Assembly (NCBI GenBank): GCA_030145385.1
Contig: JAQYVU010000017.1
Span: 1 to 57,094 of the forward strand
Source: Desulfococcaceae bacterium
Lineage (GTDB): Bacteria > Desulfobacterota > Desulfobacteria > Desulfobacterales > Desulfosalsimonadaceae
DNA: 57,094 nt
Direction of reading: 5' to 3'
The position numbers were made by a program, and so were the translations under genes. Below, one piece after another: positions 9,028 through 17,217 of the stretch (its first letter is position 1; every line of letters starts with the position of its first letter). The notes under the pieces are model-generated. The model saw nothing but the letters and a program-made list of their open reading frames with translations. It did no database searches and was not told the DNA's origin.

Positions 9028-10029
9028 TTAGTTGAAAAGCTTGCGGCCGATTATCATCAGGCTGTCTTCAATGGTTTTTGCCGACACATCAAGGTTCCAT
9101 GCCAGCTGGCCGTAATCCGTACTTTCAACGTGAAATCCCGCAGGGAGAATGCTGTCTAAGCCGGCGGATTTATCTGCGAAAATAAAAATAAAATCCGATT
9201 GTTCATAGCCGCTGGCCAGGGTTTCCAGTCGAAACCGGCAGTCCGGTTTCAATGTGCTTAAGCTTAACTGGTACTCGCTTACCGCAGCCACCCATGGAAT
9301 GCCGTTGGAATCTTTCTTGGGCCCGGTCGCCTCCCTGCCACCGACATCCATCAGCAGATGTCTGAGCGGAACACTGTTGAAATCCCTGACGGACCGGCTG
9401 GCTTCCGGCAATTCCAGCGCATCTTTCCATAAATCAACCAGATAAATACCCATGTCCGAGGACAAAACATCGCTGTTTTCAAACAAGTTCCGGTTCTGCA
9501 TACTGTCAGATGATTCAAAGCCCCCGATCGCATCAAACTGGATGACATAAAAAAAGGTCTGCTTCACAAAATCCATTACCGTCGTATCTGCCGGAACCTC
9601 TTTCCCGTCAAACCACCGAAGCACATCCGACAGCAGCTGATACTCAGGCTCCGCTGACAGCGATATTTCGGAAGCGTCACTGCCGGACTTAACACCACCG
9701 TTGCCCGAAGCGCTGAAATTGATCAGGTTTGACGCCGCAAGCTTGTGTTTGTCATACATGGCATAAAGTGTTTCCCCGTTTTTGGGGACCAGCACACTTG
9801 CGTCATACACCATCATTCCCAGACGCTCGATCACGCGGTCAATCAGGGAAACCACATAGTGACGATCAAAAATATATTCACCAAGGGCTTTTTCCCGGCC
9901 GTCATTAAATAAATCCAGCAGGGCCCGAGCGTTTTCAAGAAACTTTTTAAAACGGATTGTCTGGATGCAGAATTGCCTGATTCCCGGTTCCTTGTGACTG
10001 ATTTTTTTTAACTTTTCCAAGATACTCAT
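9028..10029 (-). CDS. unknown 333-residue protein between two receiver genes
   Basis: I do not recognise a family. The protein is soluble, with no signal peptide or membrane span. It begins with a basic helical region (MSILEKLKKISHKEPGIRQFC). Next comes a helix-rich block, ARALLDLFNDGREKALGEYIFD, then IDRVIERLGMMVYDASVLV. The second half is mixed alpha/beta with scattered acidic patches. A good AAGGAG site precedes ATG. It is spaced 65 and 74 bases from its two receiver neighbours, so the three are very likely one transcript. The position suggests a partner or output protein for one of the receivers, or a structural component of the same module. This is inference only. Confidence 0.85.
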   Translation of the reverse strand: MSILEKLKKISHKEPGIRQFCIQTIRFKKFLENARALLDLFNDGREKALGEYIFDRHYVVSLIDRVIERLGMMVYDASVLVPKNGETLYAMYDKHKLAASNLINFSASGNGGVKSGSDASEISLSAEPEYQLLSDVLRWFDGKEVPADTTVMDFVKQTFFYVIQFDAIGGFESSDSMQNRNLFENSDVLSSDMGIYLVDLWKDALELPEASRSVRDFNSVPLRHLLMDVGGREATGPKKDSNGIPWVAAVSEYQLSLSTLKPDCRFRLETLASGYEQSDFIFIFADKSAGLDSILPAGFHVESTDYGQLAWNLDVSAKTIEDSLMIIGRKLFN

Positions 10030-10103
10030 CGTATTTCTCCTTGGCAGGCCAGCAGCGCAGGGAACAATTCCCAGCGGCCGCAGACCGTTTATTGGTCATC
10101 CGG

Positions 10104-10523
10104 CTATTGTGCAACCGGTTCGTCATTCAATAAAGAAGAATCAATCGGAGAGCCCAGCGCCTCGGCGGCACGGAAGATGATCCGGCGAAGATCAGCCGGC
10201 TTAAAAGGCTTGGCAATAAAATCAAACACCCCCTTTCCCATGGCTTCACGGGCCAGATCCACTTTCGCGTAACCGGTGATCATGATTACCTTGGTCCGTG
10301 GCCACGTCTTTTGCACATGCTCAAGAACCTGGATGCCATCCATTTCTTCCATCCGGATATCGGTCACCACGATATCAAATTCCTTTTCGTCAATTCTTGC
10401 CGCCGCTTCTGTCGGGCTTTGAAAAACTTCCACGCGGCACCCGATTTTGTCCAGAGCCGGCTTAAGACGCCTGCCGACGATGGGTTCGTCATCCAGCAGC
10501 AGGACTTCCAATGGCTTTGTCAT
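10104..10523 (-). CDS. stand-alone receiver-domain response regulator
   Basis: The 139-residue single-receiver protein has its phospho-acceptor aspartate in VVTDIRMEEMDG, the switch threonine in MITGYAKV and the lysine in IAKPFKPADLR. A short tail of about 15 residues follows (IDSSLLNDEPVAQ) with no DNA-binding or enzymatic output. It is a paralogue of the receiver at 8582. The start has a strong AAGGAG site eight bases upstream. It lies 101 bases after the first cytidylate-kinase-like gene and 74 bases before the unknown gene in the minus-strand block. Confidence 0.93.
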   Translation of the reverse strand: MTKPLEVLLLDDEPIVGRRLKPALDKIGCRVEVFQSPTEAAARIDEKEFDIVVTDIRMEEMDGIQVLEHVQKTWPRTKVIMITGYAKVDLAREAMGKGVFDFIAKPFKPADLRRIIFRAAEALGSPIDSSLLNDEPVAQ

Positions 10524-10624
10524 ATGAACTTCTCCTTAATAAGACGATCGGCCGTTTTTTCGCACCTGTCGCGCGGTACGTGTAATGCCCGAATGTCGTA
10601 TATATTATAAAATCAATATACCGG

Positions 10625-11440
10625 TTAATTCGTTTCTTTCAGAATATTCTTTTTCACGTGAACCTCCACATAAGAAACCCCTTCAACACCCCCGGCCAGA
10701 GCCTTTATGGTTTCTATTTTTTTTCTTTTCTGCCGGCTTGAAGCCCTGGTTAAAACCACCACTGATCCGTCCCGTGCCTGAACCCTGATATCTGCCATTG
10801 ATTTCAAAAGCGCACCATTGACTTTGGCAGCCAGCGCGAGGTCGGATAAACACTTCATGGAATACGTCATAACCTGAAACTTTCGGTATTCCGCTGCGCC
10901 GGTAATGGTTTTGACCGCTTCGGCCGGATCGATCTGGTCCAGATTGATCACCAGGTCATACCGGGTCAGGTCTGTTTCATCATAGTTGTAAGCTGTCAGG
11001 GACCATTTTTTTCGTTGCAGCAGTTCGCTGGCCAACCATTTTTCAGCTCTCTGAAGGCTGATCCCCCTTTTTTCTGCTACCGTCTGAATTCCCTGCCGGT
11101 TGCCGGACAGAACGCGTACTTTCATTGCATGGGAGACATCGGTGACATAAAGATGCGCCGCCAATCCCTGGCAGACGATATTATCCGCCATTAATTTTTC
11201 AAGGACGTCTGCCTCAATGCAGGCCAGGTAATACCGCCATTGCCGTGACGGTAATTTTTTAAATAATGACGGCGTGGTTTTCATGGCTTCGCTTAATTTA
11301 TCGGTATCGATTTGATAGTTAGCAGCAACCGTAGCCAGGATATCCCGATTCAGAAGCTTATACCCCATTGCTTCAGCGACTTTTTTGGCGATGTTTTCTT
11401 CTATTTCCCTGGCATCCGAGGAAATAATAAATATGGACAT
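10625..11440 (-). CDS. cytidylate-kinase-like protein with degenerate P-loop and BON-like tail
   Basis: The 271-residue protein matches the cytidylate-kinase-like family in overall pattern: a beta strand, a helix IAKKVAEAMGYKLLNRDIL, then VCQGLAAHLYV, MKVRVLSG and an AEKWLASELLQRKKW stretch. The phosphate-binding loop that should follow the first strand reads IISSDAREIEENIA and lacks both the glycine pattern and the lysine. Nucleotide kinase activity is therefore doubtful. Residues about 200-268 (LAAKVNGALLKSMADIRVQARDGSVVVL...GVSYVEVHV) have the two-strand/helix rhythm of a BON domain, which binds membranes or small ligands. It is paired with the paralogue at 11499. A strong AAAGGAG site precedes ATG. 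Confidence 0.82.
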   Translation of the reverse strand: MSIFIISSDAREIEENIAKKVAEAMGYKLLNRDILATVAANYQIDTDKLSEAMKTTPSLFKKLPSRQWRYYLACIEADVLEKLMADNIVCQGLAAHLYVTDVSHAMKVRVLSGNRQGIQTVAEKRGISLQRAEKWLASELLQRKKWSLTAYNYDETDLTRYDLVINLDQIDPAEAVKTITGAAEYRKFQVMTYSMKCLSDLALAAKVNGALLKSMADIRVQARDGSVVVLTRASSRQKRKKIETIKALAGGVEGVSYVEVHVKKNILKETN

Positions 11441-11498
11441 GTTGATCTCCTTTGTAGTTCCGATCTTTTTTCGAATGCGTTTTTACAATCACAGATGC

Positions 11499-12311
11499 CT
11501 ACACTGCATCCGGCGGAGGCTCCAACCCCGCATGTGTTTCAAGATGATGAATATCGTTGATGCTCTCACGAATATGGTCGAGTTTTTTGCTCAGTTTCCC
11601 GGTCACCTGGTCCTTGCCTTTGATATAAATCAACACATTGCCGTATTCGCACGTCACACTGATATTTGGAAATTCTTCAACCAGAGAGGCCTTTACCCGG
11701 CAGGCCACGGACATATCCTTTGCCTTCTGGATACTTTTTTCCGAGGATTTAAACCCTTCCGTGCCGGCTGCCTGAGAGATAAAATCCACGGCATTTTCAA
11801 CAGAAAGCTTATCAATGCAAATCGTTAAATCATAAAGAGACGTATCCCAGGGATCCTGATCATATAATGACTGGGTCCATTTCCGCCGCTGTTTGTCATC
11901 CTCCATGATTCGGGCGCGGGCATCCGGTGCGGGAATCTTATCTCTTTCCATTACAATGGCGACACGCCTTTCCAGGTCTGCGTTGATTCTTACTTTGAGA
12001 ACGTGCGGAATTCCCTTGAGCAGCAGATGTCCGGCCAATCCATGATAAACAACATTGCCGCCGATAACACGCTCGACCAGCGCCGATCGGATGTAGGCGA
12101 CATAAGATTGTTTGCCGTGCCGATATCGTTCCAGAATGCCCGGTGCATCGTGAATGGCTTTTTCAAGCTTCATTTCCGGAACATTAAAGCGGCTGCTGGC
12201 ATCCAGAAGCACTTCCCGGCTGATCAGATCGTAGTTAAGCTTTTGCGCCACCTTTTGCGCCACGATTTTTCCCATGGAAGATGACCCTCGTGAGATCGTA
12301 ATAATCGTCAT
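11499..12311 (-). CDS. cytidylate-kinase-like protein with BON-like tail
   Basis: The protein is about 270 residues and paralogous to the gene at 10625. The N-terminus MTIITISRGSSSMGKIVAQK aligns with the family start ITISR-x-GSGG and keeps a glycine, a serine run and a lysine, so nucleotide binding is more credible than in its neighbour. It continues with NYDLISREVL, VVYHGLAGHLLL, VLKVRINADLERRVAIVM and DKQRRKWTQSLYD. Residues about 200-262 look BON-like (RVKASLVEEFPNISVTCEYGNVLIYI). I chose the ATG at 12311. It has AAAGGA nine bases upstream, whereas the TTG six bases earlier sits too close to that site. It lies 27 bases after the SLC13 permease stop. Confidence 0.84.
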   Translation of the reverse strand: MTIITISRGSSSMGKIVAQKVAQKLNYDLISREVLLDASSRFNVPEMKLEKAIHDAPGILERYRHGKQSYVAYIRSALVERVIGGNVVYHGLAGHLLLKGIPHVLKVRINADLERRVAIVMERDKIPAPDARARIMEDDKQRRKWTQSLYDQDPWDTSLYDLTICIDKLSVENAVDFISQAAGTEGFKSSEKSIQKAKDMSVACRVKASLVEEFPNISVTCEYGNVLIYIKGKDQVTGKLSKKLDHIRESINDIHHLETHAGLEPPPDAV

Positions 12312-12338
12312 AAACAAAATTCCTTTCCGGATGACCGG

Positions 12339-14156
12339 TTAAACACCATAGACCAGACTGATCATGGCAATCATAACAACAAGAAAAACAACACTGACCA
12401 GCGCACCGGCCTTGATAAAATCAACCGTGCGATATTTACCCGGCCCCATGTAAAGGGCATTCACCTGATGCGTGGGGAGCATGAACGAATTACTGGTGGC
12501 CAGTCCGACCACTAAGGCCGCCATGCGCGGATCCGTATGGGCCGCAATGGCCATATTGACAACCAGGGGCACCAGCAGAACCGTTGCACCGACATTTGAA
12601 ATCACCAGGGTGAACAGGGTTGAGAGTATACCGATCACTGTCAGCAGGATAATCGGTGAAACATCTCCGATGACACTGAGGATTGTATGGGCAATCCAGG
12701 CGGCAGCACCGGTTTTTTCAGTGGCAATGCCCAGCGGTATTAAACCGGCCAGCAGGAAAATCGTCCGCCAGTCCACCGACTGATAGGCTTCATCAATGCT
12801 CAATACCCGGGTCAGAATCATGCCCAGAGCGCCGGTCATTAATGCTACAGAAAGCTGAACTTTAAACACCATGATCATCGTTAGTGCGGTGACCAGCCAG
12901 AGCCCGGCCCACAAAGCCTTTTCCGGCCGCATTTCTTCCGCGTCCGACGGCAGGCTGAAAAGCAGGCCGCCTTCTTTATGCAATACCGTAAGACGCTTCC
13001 AGGTGCCGTGAAGTCCGATGACATCACCCACTTGTATGACAATATCATCAATGTGAGCGCGATACGTCTCCTCCTGCCGGTAAACGCTCAACGGCGTGAC
13101 ATGATAACGGTCCTGAAAATTGATCTCTTTTAATGATTTTCCGGCAAACGCCGATCGGGGACCGACAACCACTTCCACTGACCCGGCAGTCTGGGCGCTA
13201 AGGCTGTCTTTATAAATTTCCAGCTCATCTTTAAGATGCATCCCTTCGACGGATGCCATCCGAAGCGCATCTTTCTTGAGTCCGCAGACCGCCAGATCAA
13301 TACCGGACCGTACTTCAACGTCCGGCATCGGCGAAACCACCTTGTAATCCGGCGGTTCGGTAATGGCGACGACATTGAGCAGGTATCGGCGTTTTAAGTC
13401 CTCTACAAATACCGGATCCCTGTAATCCGTAAAATCATCGGGCGTCCGTAATTCATAAAATTCGGATTGATCCGTGTCCGATTGCGGGTACTCCGGAGAT
13501 GCAGAAGAAGATGAACTTTCATTGTCCATGGGTTCTCCCTGGGGCAGAATAAAACGGCCCAAAAGAACAAAGCATGTGACACCGCTGGCGACAAGGACCA
13601 GGCCGATGGGCGTGACGTCGAAAAGGCCGAATGGTTCTAAATTAAACGGTGCCAAAAGATCATTTAAAAGAATCAGGGGACTGCATCCTACCAGGGTGAT
13701 GGTGCCGCCCAGGATGGCGGAAAAACCGATCGGCATCAGTAAACGACTGAGCGGAATTTTCTGCATTTTACTGATTCGCTGGATCGCAGGCAGAAAAAGT
13801 GCGGCAGCCCCGATATTCTGCATAAAACTGGAAATAATTGCCACGGTAACGGATATGGCAATGATGATGCGGGATGAACTGTTGCCGGCAAGGCGCAGCA
13901 CCGGCGCCACCAGTTTATTAATCATGCCGGTACGGTCCAGACCCGCGCCGATGATAATCACTGCGATGATGGAGACTACGGCATTGCTGCTCAGACCGAC
14001 AAACGCTTCTTTCGGGGTAACCAGATGCAGCAGGGGCAGGGTGACCATCATCAGAATCGCAACCACGTCCACCCTGACCCACTCAACGATAAAAAGAAAG
14101 ATAGCCAGTCCGATCATGGACATCACCAGGATCATATCAAGAGTTAAAGGTTCCAT
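12339..14156 (-). CDS. SLC13-family permease with RCK_C (TrkA-C) domains
   Basis: The protein is about 605 residues and belongs to the divalent-anion/sodium symporter superfamily. Two blocks of hydrophobic segments (about 1-210 and 405-605) enclose a soluble region. The soluble part (about 220-390) carries RCK_C-like sequence, for example DVEVRSGIDLAVCGLKKD and SAFAGKSLKEINFQDRYHV...IVIQVGDVIGLHG. These domains commonly regulate such carriers by nucleotide binding. The membrane part shows the hairpin motifs ILGGTITLVGCSPLILL and TSNSFMLPTHQVNAL. The substrate is likely an anion such as sulfate or a dicarboxylate, but this cannot be settled here. The ATG at 14156 is preferred because GGAG lies five bases upstream; the GTG six bases earlier overlaps that site. 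Confidence 0.88.
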   Translation of the reverse strand: MEPLTLDMILVMSMIGLAIFLFIVEWVRVDVVAILMMVTLPLLHLVTPKEAFVGLSSNAVVSIIAVIIIGAGLDRTGMINKLVAPVLRLAGNSSSRIIIAISVTVAIISSFMQNIGAAALFLPAIQRISKMQKIPLSRLLMPIGFSAILGGTITLVGCSPLILLNDLLAPFNLEPFGLFDVTPIGLVLVASGVTCFVLLGRFILPQGEPMDNESSSSSASPEYPQSDTDQSEFYELRTPDDFTDYRDPVFVEDLKRRYLLNVVAITEPPDYKVVSPMPDVEVRSGIDLAVCGLKKDALRMASVEGMHLKDELEIYKDSLSAQTAGSVEVVVGPRSAFAGKSLKEINFQDRYHVTPLSVYRQEETYRAHIDDIVIQVGDVIGLHGTWKRLTVLHKEGGLLFSLPSDAEEMRPEKALWAGLWLVTALTMIMVFKVQLSVALMTGALGMILTRVLSIDEAYQSVDWRTIFLLAGLIPLGIATEKTGAAAWIAHTILSVIGDVSPIILLTVIGILSTLFTLVISNVGATVLLVPLVVNMAIAAHTDPRMAALVVGLATSNSFMLPTHQVNALYMGPGKYRTVDFIKAGALVSVVFLVVMIAMISLVYGV

Positions 14157-14296
14157 ATTCACTCCGCTTTAGAATTTATATTTCGCAAAATGGTTTAATC
14201 TTAGTTGAAGGTTCATCATTTCATCCGGCAATAATTTGAACCGTATAAATGTCCTGCGATAGACATCCGGGGTTTTAATTTCAGGAAAAGAGTCGA

Positions 14297-14758
14297 TTAA
14301 TTCTTTGTCTTTCCTTCCCGATGCTCTCTTTTACTGACGGTCAGCAGCGGACATTCCAGACTGCCGACAACTCTCGACATCCAGTGACGCGTTGTGCCTT
14401 TGCCCTTGTCCGGCAACTCGTGCCCGCTGCCCCAGACGATCGATTGAAACGGCGGCCGGTCTGCTAAAAATTTCATCAGTTCCTGGGCCGGATCCCCGAT
14501 TTTGAGCGCAGAATTCACTTCAATCCCTTTCTGGATAAACGTCTGCAGGCAATCGGATAAGAGTTTTCCCACCCGGTTTTCAATATTTCGGATGGTATTT
14601 CTTTTGGGCCCGATAACGGTTCGACCCGCAAACGACATGGGCTCGATCATCAACAAAGTGACCTTTGCGTCGATGCGCATGGCAAGTTCCCGTGCATAGA
14701 TCAATGCTTCCGGCAATATTTCTTCATTTTCAAAAACAAGCAAAATGTTACGGGTCAT
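14297..14758 (-). CDS. universal stress protein (UspA family)
   Basis: The protein is about 153 residues with a single Usp fold. It has NILLVFENEEILPEALIYA at the start, VTLLMIEP as the second strand, GIEVNSALKIGDPAQELMKFL, and the late strand SIVWGSGHE. The tail HWMSRVVGSLECPLLTV has the position of the ATP-binding loop but not its full G-x2-G-x9-GS form, so ATP binding is uncertain. A longer frame opens at 14812, but I chose ATG at 14758. AGGAGG lies eight bases upstream, and a sigma-54 promoter at 14785-14800 falls inside the longer frame. It is the first gene of the block leading to the SLC13 permease 140 bases downstream. Confidence 0.9.
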   Translation of the reverse strand: MTRNILLVFENEEILPEALIYARELAMRIDAKVTLLMIEPMSFAGRTVIGPKRNTIRNIENRVGKLLSDCLQTFIQKGIEVNSALKIGDPAQELMKFLADRPPFQSIVWGSGHELPDKGKGTTRHWMSRVVGSLECPLLTVSKREHREGKTKN

Positions 14759-14784
14759 ATTCCGCCTCCTGGCCGACATGAGAT

Positions 14785-14800
14785 TGCAAAATACCTGCCA
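14785..14800 (-). promoter_or_regulatory. sigma-54 promoter of the universal stress protein block
   Basis: On the minus strand the bases read TGGCAG-GTATT-TTGCA, which matches the -24/-12 consensus (TGGCAC-N5-TTGCW) with the required spacing. The start of transcription would fall at about 14773, leaving a 15-base leader that contains the AGGAGG site of the gene starting at 14758. Such promoters need an NtrC-type activator; one is encoded immediately upstream at 15068-16432. Confidence 0.85.
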
Positions 14801-14940
14801 AGCTGGAAACATTTTTAACTTATTTAATTTATAGCATATTAATATTATTTGAAATTCGACGGACGGATAAGGATGTTTCAGAATGCAACGGAATCAAAAA
14901 CAAGAAGGAAATTACTGTGCGGGGGGGCAAAGGATTGTTT

Positions 14941-14973
14941 TGTTGCAAAAACGAACACGCGTGTTGCAAAAAA
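14941..14973. promoter_or_regulatory. candidate activator-binding sites upstream of the sigma-54 promoter
   Basis: The direct repeat TGTTGCAAAAA occurs at 14941-14951 and 14962-14972, a period of 21 bases or two DNA turns. Between and overlapping them is a perfect 12-base palindrome, AACACGCGTGTT, at 14954-14965. This lies about 150 bases upstream of the sigma-54 promoter, where enhancer sites for NtrC-type activators usually sit. Binding by the regulator at 15068 is inferred from position. Confidence 0.6.
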
Positions 14974-15067
14974 ACTATTTATGGTGATTTCCACTGTGTG
15001 AGAAATAACGCATCGATCTTTTCAACCCATTATGAATAAGGATCGGGGATGAAATAAATTGTAAAAA

Positions 15068-16432
15068 TTAATCCAGGCCGTATTTTTTCATTTTCCGCCA
15101 CAACGAAGCGCGGTCAATGCCTAGTATAGCAGCGGTTTTGGTACGAACCCCGCCGTTTATCTTGAGCAGATGGGAGATATAGTCCTGCTCCAGTTCAGCC
15201 AGGGTCATGAATTGATCATCCGGCGGATTGTATGTCTGAAATTCAAACTCAATCAGGTCCGGCGGCAGATCACATACACGGACTACGGTGCCGGAACAGA
15301 CAGCCACCGCCCGTTCAAGAATGTTTTCCAGTTCCCGTACGTTGCCGGGAAATGCATAGTTGCTCAGCAATGCCATCGCTCTCTGTGAAACGGCGGAAAT
15401 ATCTTTGCCGCCCCGGCGCTTCAAACGGCTGAGAATATGATAGGCCAGCAGGGGAATGTCTTTTTTCCGTTCGCCCAGGCCGGGCAGCTTGATATTCACG
15501 ACATTAATACGGAAATACAAATCCTTGCGAAACGCGCCGCCGTTGACTGCTGCCTTTACGTCCACGGCGGTTGCGGATACGATACGGACATCGATAGGAA
15601 TGGGACGGCTGCCGCCGACCCGGATCAGCTCCCTTTCCTGGAGTACCCGAAGAAGTTTCACCTGCATGGAATTGGGCATTTCCCCGATTTCGTCCAGAAA
15701 AAGCGTGCCGCCGCCGGCCGCTTCCAGCAATCCGGTGCTCCTTGTTTCAGCCCCTGTGAAAGCGCCTTTTTCATGCCCGAAAAGCTCATTGTCGATGAGC
15801 GTCTCGTTCAGCGCCCCGCAGTTGAAGGCCATAAACGGGCCATCGGCACGCTTGCTGGCCGCGTGAATCGCTCGGGCCACGAGTTCCTTGCCACTTCCGG
15901 AATCACCGGTGATCATCACATTGCAGTCCGTAGGGGCAATCTGGCAGATTATGGAGACGACTTCCCGGATTTTGCTGCTTTCCCCGATAATCACCGGGGT
16001 TTGAAAATCACGCTCCCCGAATGCTGAATCACCGGATGCTGAAGCATTGGATGCGGCATCTCTGGTGCGCCTGAGCGTTAGTGCCTGCTTCACCAGGTCC
16101 CTGACCTGGTCCGGAGTAAACGGTTTTTCAAGATAATAAAAAGCGCCTTCCCGGGTGGCTTCGACCGCCCCGTCAATGGATGCATAACCGGTAATCAGAA
16201 TCACTTCCGTGGACGGGAAACGGGCCTTGACCCGAGTCATCAAATCCAGTCCGTTCATGGTCGGCATTTTAACGTCACTGATTACCAGGTGGCAGGGCGA
16301 GGCTTCTATATGCTTAAGCGCCCGCTGAGGGTTGGAAAAAGCCGAGACCTGATATCCTTCCTTTTCAAGGATTCGCCGAAGCTGCTTGAGCGTGATCGAT
16401 TCATCATCAATAATCACAATGTGTGGTGTCAT
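15068..16432 (-). CDS. NtrC-family sigma-54-dependent response regulator
   Basis: The 454-residue regulator has a receiver at 1-120 with phospho-acceptor D53 (VISDVKMP). An AAA+ domain lies at about 145-375, with Walker A GDSGSGKE, the sigma-54 contact loop GAFTGA and the Walker B-containing GGTLFLDEIGEM. A Fis-type helix-turn-helix sits at the C-terminus (RTKTAAILGIDRASLWRKMKKY). All activator motifs are intact. It is not followed by its own kinase; the closest is the membrane kinase at 4434. It lies 268 bases upstream of the sigma-54 promoter of the stress-protein block and is its likely activator. No clear ribosome-binding site is seen before ATG. Confidence 0.95.
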   Translation of the reverse strand: MTPHIVIIDDESITLKQLRRILEKEGYQVSAFSNPQRALKHIEASPCHLVISDVKMPTMNGLDLMTRVKARFPSTEVILITGYASIDGAVEATREGAFYYLEKPFTPDQVRDLVKQALTLRRTRDAASNASASGDSAFGERDFQTPVIIGESSKIREVVSIICQIAPTDCNVMITGDSGSGKELVARAIHAASKRADGPFMAFNCGALNETLIDNELFGHEKGAFTGAETRSTGLLEAAGGGTLFLDEIGEMPNSMQVKLLRVLQERELIRVGGSRPIPIDVRIVSATAVDVKAAVNGGAFRKDLYFRINVVNIKLPGLGERKKDIPLLAYHILSRLKRRGGKDISAVSQRAMALLSNYAFPGNVRELENILERAVAVCSGTVVRVCDLPPDLIEFEFQTYNPPDDQFMTLAELEQDYISHLLKINGGVRTKTAAILGIDRASLWRKMKKYGLD

Positions 16433-16737
16433 TTGATTGATAGCCGTTTTGTTAAAAATCCAATAAAAGTGTTTGTTTTTTGCATCATTTGAATCTGATG
16501 AATTTTTGAATAAAAACTATCTGAACTGAGACTAAAAATCAATAGTCTGTCTTTGAGCCTGTCTTTGATCTTTGGCATCAAATCAATAAACATCCTCAAC
16601 GCATACTGTTTATTATTTATACTGCCGTAAAAAATTAGAAAATTTTAATCTGATTTTAACCTTCTTCTAATCTTTCCTGCCTTATCTTTGAATCGTGCTC
16701 ATGAAAGGATTAATTTTTTAAAAAAAGCAGGTTAGAA
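16433..16737. other. intergenic region between divergent regulators
   Basis: This AT-rich gap of 305 bases separates the minus-strand NtrC-type regulator from the plus-strand receiver gene, so it must carry promoters for both. A short direct repeat, CTGTCTTTGA, occurs twice near 16550-16570. I found neither a sigma-54 motif nor a convincing sigma-70 pair. Confidence 0.4.
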
Positions 16738-17118
16738 ATGAAAATTTTGATTGTGGATGATGAAGAAAGAATCAGAAATATTTTTAATAGAATCCTGCAG
16801 CGGGAGGGGTTTGATGTAATCGAGGCAGCCAATGCCGGTGATGCGTATGAACTGGTACTGGCAAATCCGGTGGATCTTATTCTGTTAGATATTAATATGA
16901 TGGAAGTCGACGGGACCGTTCTCTTTGAAGTTGTACATCTGTTTTGCAAAAAAACAAAAGTTATTGTGACCAGCGTCTATCCGATTGATGACCAGAAAAC
17001 GCTCATCAAGGGTGCCGATGACTATTATGACAAATCAGACAGCCTCCAGATCCTGATCCGCAAAGTCAAACGATTAATGGGCAAAGATCTGAATCCTCCG
17101 CGGCCGACCCCGGCATAA
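16738..17118 (+). CDS. stand-alone receiver-domain response regulator
   Basis: The 126-residue CheY-like protein has the acidic pocket in IVDDEE, phospho-acceptor aspartate in LILLDINM, switch residue in VIVTSVYP and lysine in DYYDKSDS. After the receiver there is only a short proline-rich tail (NPPRPTPA). It is less similar to the receivers at 8582 and 10104 than those are to each other. It is transcribed away from the NtrC-type regulator. An AGG lies about seven bases before the ATG. No target can be deduced. Confidence 0.92.
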   Translation: MKILIVDDEERIRNIFNRILQREGFDVIEAANAGDAYELVLANPVDLILLDINMMEVDGTVLFEVVHLFCKKTKVIVTSVYPIDDQKTLIKGADDYYDKSDSLQILIRKVKRLMGKDLNPPRPTPA

Positions 17119-17217
17119 AGATTGTGTGATGAAAAAACTCGAATTATTTTTAGGTCAATCAGTCGAGGTTCCCACGATCTTTCGCAGGAGCCCGTAAAGA
17201 GACTTCAGGACTCATAA

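Noticed and set aside
13474-14172. 232-codon plus-strand frame
   Set aside because: Lies wholly antisense to the SLC13 permease; methionine- and arginine-rich, typical of a shadow frame.
14759-14812. longer N-terminus of the universal stress protein
   Set aside because: The extension contains the sigma-54 promoter and has no ribosome-binding site; ATG at 14758 has an ideal one.
15437-16027. 196-codon plus-strand frame
   Set aside because: Antisense to the AAA+ domain of the NtrC-type regulator with no independent support.
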